DNA of 35,994 nt from an uncultured Ralstonia sp. (GTDB lineage Bacteria > Pseudomonadota > Gammaproteobacteria > Burkholderiales > Burkholderiaceae). Positions 32,610 to 35,994 of this stretch are shown piece after piece. Each line of letters opens with the position of its first letter. Position 1 is the first letter of the stretch. The position numbers and the translations under genes were made by a program. Location of the stretch: positions 1 to 35,994 of the forward strand of contig CAJXMR010000031.1 of NCBI GenBank assembly GCA_913056305.1, written 5' to 3'. The notes under the pieces were generated by a model. It saw nothing but the letters and a program-made list of their open reading frames with translations, had not been told where the DNA came from and searched no databases.

Positions 32610-33037
32610 CGCGTGTGGACGTTGCGCCCACTACGGCCGACACTGGCGGGCCTGCGGTGGGTGAACACCTGCTGCTGGACCTCTACGGCGTGGCCCCTGC
32701 GCTCCTGCGCGATGCGCGCTTGCTGGAAGCCGCCTTGCGCGAGGCGGCCGACGCCCTGGGCGCCACCATCCTCCACTGCCATCTGCATCGCTTCGGCACA
32801 TTGCACACTGGCGACCCATCTGGCGACCCGTCGGACACCGGCGGCGTGACCGGCGTGCTGCTGCTGGCCGAATCGCACCTGTCCATCCACACCTGGCCCG
32901 AGCACAGGTTTGCCGCCATCGATGCCTTCATGTGCGGCACCGGCACGACACACGCCGCGCGTGCCGTGTTCGAACGGGCCCTGGCGCCCGCACGCGTCGA
33001 CGTGCGCATCGCACAGCGCGGCGGCACAGCGGGTTAG
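32606..33037 (+). CDS. speD: S-adenosylmethionine decarboxylase, SpeD/SpeH type
   Basis: The protein has 143 residues, near the usual size of class 1B AdoMet decarboxylases. It makes decarboxylated AdoMet, the aminopropyl donor for polyamine synthesis. The self-cleavage and active site is intact: ESHLSIHTWPE with E89|S90 (Ser90 becomes the pyruvoyl group), His95, and Cys110 in FMCGTG. The spacing of these three residues equals that of the Thermotoga enzyme (S63, H68, C83). The N-terminal GEHLLLDLYG is also conserved. A Gly/Asp/Thr-rich insertion lies ahead of the active-site strand (TGDPSGDPSDTGG). The GTG start overlaps the previous stop. Its natural partner would be the membrane SpeE-like protein encoded 8 kb away at 22805-24382. 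Confidence 0.92.
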   Translation: MTRVDVAPTTADTGGPAVGEHLLLDLYGVAPALLRDARLLEAALREAADALGATILHCHLHRFGTLHTGDPSGDPSDTGGVTGVLLLAESHLSIHTWPEHRFAAIDAFMCGTGTTHAARAVFERALAPARVDVRIAQRGGTAG

Positions 33038-33265
33038 CGATTTCGATTTAAGCCGAACGGGGCGGGTTTCACCGGTCGCCCGCCATTCCGCGCGCGGCAA
33101 GCGTGTCCCGCGTCCGCGCGCTGCCATTCCCCAACTGACACCGCGTCATTGACAAGACTCGTATGCACCGACGTGCCATGATGGCGCATCGGATTGCATC
33201 TAGGTGGCTGATGCAAGGCCACCGGCGTTTGGTTTCTCCATCACCAACCCAACGACGAGGCCTCC

Positions 33266-34555
33266 ATGACCACGCTGCCCACGCACGTCCCGCCTTCCGT
33301 ACTCCCCACGCCTTCCATCGCTACGCCAGCCTTGCCGGACTGGATTCTCGCCCGCATGCGGGGCCATTTCGACGAGCGCATGGCCAAGCTCTGGGGCGGC
33401 GATCATCTGCTGCACGGCCGCTCACCCGGCCCCGGCGCCTTGTTCCTGAACAGCAACGACTATCTGTGCCTGCTCGGCGAGCGCGCGCTGGTGCGTGCGC
33501 AGGCGCGCGCGCTGCTGGGGCATGAGCACGAGCTGCTCATGTCGGCGGTGTTCCAGCATGGCGATACGGCGCAGAGCCGGGTCGAGGCCCGTCTGGCGAA
33601 GTTGATGCGGGCCGAGGCCGGCTTGATCGCGCAGTCCGGCTGGGCAGCCAATGTGGGGTTGATCCAGTGCATTGCCGGGCCGGGCGTGCCGGTCTATATC
33701 GACATGAGCGCGCATGCCTCGCTGTGGGAGGGCATCACCGCGGCCGGCGCGCAGGCGGTGCCGTTCCGGCACAACGACGTCGACCACCTGTGCCGGCAGC
33801 TGGAGCGCACGGGGCCGGGGATCATCGTGGTGGATTCGGTCTACAGCACGACCGGCAGTGTGGCGCCCTTGCCGGCGCTGGTGGTGGCCGCAGAATCGAA
33901 CGGGTCGGGCATCGTCGTGGACGAATCCCACTCGCTGGGCACGCATGGGCCCGGCGGGGCCGGACTGGTGGTGCAGCTGGGCCTGGAGCGGCGGGTGCAT
34001 TTCCGCACCGCGTCGCTGGCCAAGACATTTGCCGGCCGCGCGGGGGTTGTCGCCTGCAGCGGTCAGTTCAAGGATTTCTTTGCCGTGGAGGCGCGCCCGG
34101 CCATTTTCAGCTCGGGGCTGTTGCAGCATGAACTGGCCTGGTTCGCGGCCGCAGCCGATTTCATTGCCGCCGCCGACGACCGCCGCGAGCGCCTGCACGC
34201 GACCACCCGTGCAGTGCGCGCAGGCATTGCCGCGCTGGGCTACAACATCGGCGACGGCACGGAGCAGATCATTGGGCTGGAAGCCGGCTCGGAGCCCCAG
34301 GTCAAGGTGTTGCGCGACGCATTGCAGGCCCGTGGCGTGTTTGGCGCGGTATTCTGTGCGCCGGCCACGCCCAGGAATCGGGCGTTGATGCGCCTGACGC
34401 TGCATGCCAAACTCTCCGCCGCAGATATCGAGCGTTTGCTTGGCACGTTGGCCGATATCCGTGACCAGGTGGGGCTGGATGACTGGCCGTCCACGCGCAG
34501 GATGCGGCGCGCCGCAGCAGCTGTTCAACTCAATGCATGTTTGGCGAATTCATGA
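33266..34555 (+). CDS. cqsA: Alpha-hydroxyketone autoinducer synthase (CqsA/LqsA/JqsA family)
   Basis: The protein has 429 residues and is a PLP-dependent acyl-transferase of the alpha-oxoamine-synthase fold. Many stretches match Vibrio cholerae CqsA as I know it: NSNDYLCL, QSGWAANVGL, YIDMSAHASLWEG, GPGIIVVDSVYSTTG, VDESHSLGTHGPGGAGL, TASLAKTFAGRAG with the PLP lysine K253, PAIFSSGLL, QIIGLEAG and GVFGAVFCAPAT. These go beyond generic 8-amino-7-oxononanoate synthases (BioF). Family enzymes condense an acyl-CoA with an amino-acid-derived or AdoMet-derived donor to give CAI-1/LAI-1-like signals. The N-terminus is longer than CqsA by a Pro-rich segment. GACGAGG at 33254-33260 serves the ATG. 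It is co-translated with the sensor kinase that follows. The symbol could equally be lqsA or jqsA. Confidence 0.9.
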   Translation: MTTLPTHVPPSVLPTPSIATPALPDWILARMRGHFDERMAKLWGGDHLLHGRSPGPGALFLNSNDYLCLLGERALVRAQARALLGHEHELLMSAVFQHGDTAQSRVEARLAKLMRAEAGLIAQSGWAANVGLIQCIAGPGVPVYIDMSAHASLWEGITAAGAQAVPFRHNDVDHLCRQLERTGPGIIVVDSVYSTTGSVAPLPALVVAAESNGSGIVVDESHSLGTHGPGGAGLVVQLGLERRVHFRTASLAKTFAGRAGVVACSGQFKDFFAVEARPAIFSSGLLQHELAWFAAAADFIAAADDRRERLHATTRAVRAGIAALGYNIGDGTEQIIGLEAGSEPQVKVLRDALQARGVFGAVFCAPATPRNRALMRLTLHAKLSAADIERLLGTLADIRDQVGLDDWPSTRRMRRAAAAVQLNACLANS

Positions 34556-35850
34556 CCAACAAAGAGGGTGGGGTCTCAAGAGCGCGTTCGGGGCGCTGGC
34601 CGGCCCGTGCATGGCAGCACCTCGTGACCTCCTTGACGAGCGCGGCGCTGCTCGATGATGAAAGCGCGGCGCGCCTGCGGCGCGTCCGCTTCGTCGGTGC
34701 GCTGGGCGTGATCGGGCACCCCTTGTATTTCGTGATCTGGTCGCAGGTTTTTCCGCAGCCTTATGAAAACGTTTGGTTGCGGGTGATCTGCACGCTGCTG
34801 TTCATCCCGCTGCTGTTTGCCAACCGGCTGTCGCAGTACCGATGGCTGCCGGCCTACGCGCTGTTTGCCATCACGGTTGGGCTGCCGTTCGCCTTCATTT
34901 TCCTGTATCTGGAGAATGCCGGGACGATGGTGTGGGCGGAGTCCGTGGTGATCGCGGTCGTGATCCTGTTCCACTTCAGCACGGCGTTTGCCCTGATCTC
35001 CCTCGTCAGCGGCGCCGTGGCCGCGACGACGCTGTTCCTGCTGGCGGGCAACGCGGTGGCGGCATTCCCGTGGCATGCGCTGTTCGAGCAGGTGCCGGTG
35101 GTGGCGTTTGTGATGGCCGTGCTGGTCGTCATCAAGCTGGATCGGCAGATCCTGGCCGAACAGAAACAGCGGGGCGTGGCGCTGGCGCTGGGCACGGTTG
35201 CCCATGAACTGCGCACGCCGCTGGCCAGCCTGGCACTGACCGCGCAGGGCATCCAGAGCCGCCTGCCGAACCTGGTGCCCGCCGAGCATCCCGACCTGCC
35301 GACAGTGCAGCATGCGGTCGAGCGCATGCGCACCGATGTCGTACGCGCCACCAACAGCATCGAACTGCTGGTGGCCAACTCGAAAGACCCGCAGACCATC
35401 ATCACCACGTGGTTCGATCCGCATGACGCCATCTGCTCGGCCATTGCGGCCTTCCCGTTCGAGCCCGGCACGCGCGCGCTCGTGCAGATCGCACCGAGCG
35501 CGGGCGTGCGCGTCATGGGTAACGCCAAGCTGTTCGAGCACATCATCACCAACCTGACCAAGAACGCGCTGGAGGCCATCCAGCGCGTCGGCAAGGGCGA
35601 CATCTGCATCGGCTATGCACTGGCGCCACGTATCGTGGAGGTGGTCGTGCGCGACACCGGGGCTGGCGTGTCACCAACCGTGCTCAAGCGGATGTTCCAG
35701 CCGTTCTTCTCCTACCCGGCCCATCGGGGCACGGGCATCGGCCTGATGTTCTGCCGCAAGGTCTTGCGCGGCTGGGGCGCCAGCATCTCGTGCAGCTCGG
35801 TCGAGCACGAGTACACCGAATTCCGCATCCGATTTCCCCAGCCGCGTTGA
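34552..35850 (+). CDS. Membrane histidine kinase, CqsS/LqsS/JqsK-like
   Basis: The protein has 432 residues. A short cytoplasmic N-terminus is followed by six predicted membrane helices (about 50-200, from VGALGVIGHPLYFVIW to VVAFVMAVLVVIKL) with almost no periplasmic loops, the layout of CqsS-type receptors that bind hydrophobic ligands within the membrane. HisKA: VAHELRTPLASLALTA with His218. ATPase: ITNLTKNALEAIQ (N box), VRDTGAGVSP (G1), FFSYPAHRGTGIGLMFCRKV (F and G2). It ends after the ATPase domain, so unlike Vibrio CqsS it has no attached receiver and needs a separate regulator. The ATG at 34552 is chosen because it overlaps the synthase stop as ATGA; an ATG at 34537 is also in frame. 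The pairing with the synthase makes it the likely receptor. Confidence 0.88.
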   Translation: MTNKEGGVSRARSGRWPARAWQHLVTSLTSAALLDDESAARLRRVRFVGALGVIGHPLYFVIWSQVFPQPYENVWLRVICTLLFIPLLFANRLSQYRWLPAYALFAITVGLPFAFIFLYLENAGTMVWAESVVIAVVILFHFSTAFALISLVSGAVAATTLFLLAGNAVAAFPWHALFEQVPVVAFVMAVLVVIKLDRQILAEQKQRGVALALGTVAHELRTPLASLALTAQGIQSRLPNLVPAEHPDLPTVQHAVERMRTDVVRATNSIELLVANSKDPQTIITTWFDPHDAICSAIAAFPFEPGTRALVQIAPSAGVRVMGNAKLFEHIITNLTKNALEAIQRVGKGDICIGYALAPRIVEVVVRDTGAGVSPTVLKRMFQPFFSYPAHRGTGIGLMFCRKVLRGWGASISCSSVEHEYTEFRIRFPQPR

Positions 35851-35875
35851 GGGCAGAGGGCAGGCAGGTCTCTGC

Positions 35876-35994
35876 TCACCGGCCGACCATATTCTCCGGC
35901 CGCACCCACGCGTCGAACTGCTCGCCCGTGACGTAGCCGAGCGCCAGCGCGGCCTCGCGCAGGCTGGTGCCTTCCTTGTGCGCCTTCTTGGCGA
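35876..35994 (-). CDS. fumC: Class II fumarate hydratase, C-terminal end (truncated by window)
   Basis: Only the last 39 complete codons are in the window. The end reads [20 protein letters not shown] then RPENMVGR and stop; the EQFDxWVRPExMVG ending is diagnostic of FumC, the heat-stable, iron-free fumarase that hydrates fumarate to malate in the TCA cycle. The rest of the gene lies to the right of the window. It is convergent with the sensor kinase gene, with 25 bases between stops and no clear terminator visible. Confidence 0.88.
   Translation of the reverse strand, partial: AKKAHKEGTSLREAALALGYVTGEQFDAWVRPENMVGR

Noticed and set aside
33061..33084. GGCGGG / CCCGCC hairpin after speD as a terminator
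   Set aside because: The stem is perfect but no T-run follows, so a Rho-independent terminator is not supported.
33149..33154. Perfect TTGACA hexamer upstream of the autoinducer synthase
   Set aside because: No acceptable -10 hexamer is found 15-19 bases downstream, so a promoter is not claimed.
33266..34555. Reading the synthase as biotin-pathway BioF (8-amino-7-oxononanoate synthase)
   Set aside because: The fold is shared, but the CqsA-specific stretches and the adjacent CqsS-like kinase, with no other bio genes nearby, favour autoinducer synthesis.
1..35994. Mobile elements, prophage, CRISPR array, tRNA genes
   Set aside because: I found no transposase, integrase, phage structural gene, regularly spaced long repeats or tRNA-like sequence on either strand by reading; a tRNAscan or IS search could confirm.

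Overview
The window is high-GC (roughly 65%) chromosomal DNA from a beta-proteobacterium. The gene repertoire looks like Burkholderiales, most likely Ralstonia or a close relative such as Cupriavidus: a UPF0182 protein, an eukaryote-type IlvE, a Liv-type ABC operon, a CqsA/LqsA/JqsA-type autoinducer synthase and a fumC end. The genus is an inference from gene style and not a database result. Genes are densely packed on both strands. I see no tRNA or rRNA gene, insertion sequence, prophage or CRISPR array.

Layout, left to right. 1-7.9 kb: the end of an ExbD/TolR-type gene, a large metzincin-like lipoprotein, a UPF0182 membrane protein, a glutathione S-transferase-like protein and a secreted c-type cytochrome. 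8.0-15.4 kb: a HipA-family kinase with its own N-terminal HTH (YjjJ/HipH type) preceded by a striking 12-bp-periodic repeat, then ilvE coupled to an alpha/beta hydrolase, a small secreted protein of unknown function, an AraC-type regulator beside an NmrA-like protein, a DUF1304 membrane protein and a dienelactone hydrolase. 15.6-21.1 kb: a four-gene signalling unit made of a membrane-anchored NMT1/SsuA-type binding protein, a HAMP-PAS-PAS histidine kinase, a stand-alone receiver and a receiver-PAS-HPK7 kinase, with no transporter subunits and no DNA-binding regulator.

21.2-33.0 kb is the most unusual part. A minus-strand run carries a complete Liv-type ABC transporter (binding protein, two permeases, two ATPases), then a membrane-embedded spermidine-synthase-like protein and a Tat-exported FAD amine-oxidase-like protein. 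Divergent from it, a plus-strand run encodes DUF350, an SPFH/SHOCT protein, a DUF4178 double-zinc-ribbon protein, a tiny Gly/Ser/Tyr-rich membrane peptide and a pyruvoyl AdoMet decarboxylase (SpeD type). Aminopropyl-donor synthesis, aminopropyl transfer and amine oxidation therefore flank membrane-organising proteins. I infer one envelope-associated polyamine system, split in two by (or functionally joined to) the ABC transporter.

33.3-35.9 kb: an alpha-hydroxyketone autoinducer synthase of the CqsA/LqsA/JqsA family overlaps a CqsS-like membrane histidine kinase by four bases, so synthase and probable receptor form one quorum-sensing unit whose response regulator is not in the window. The right edge holds the C-terminus of a class II fumarase on the minus strand.
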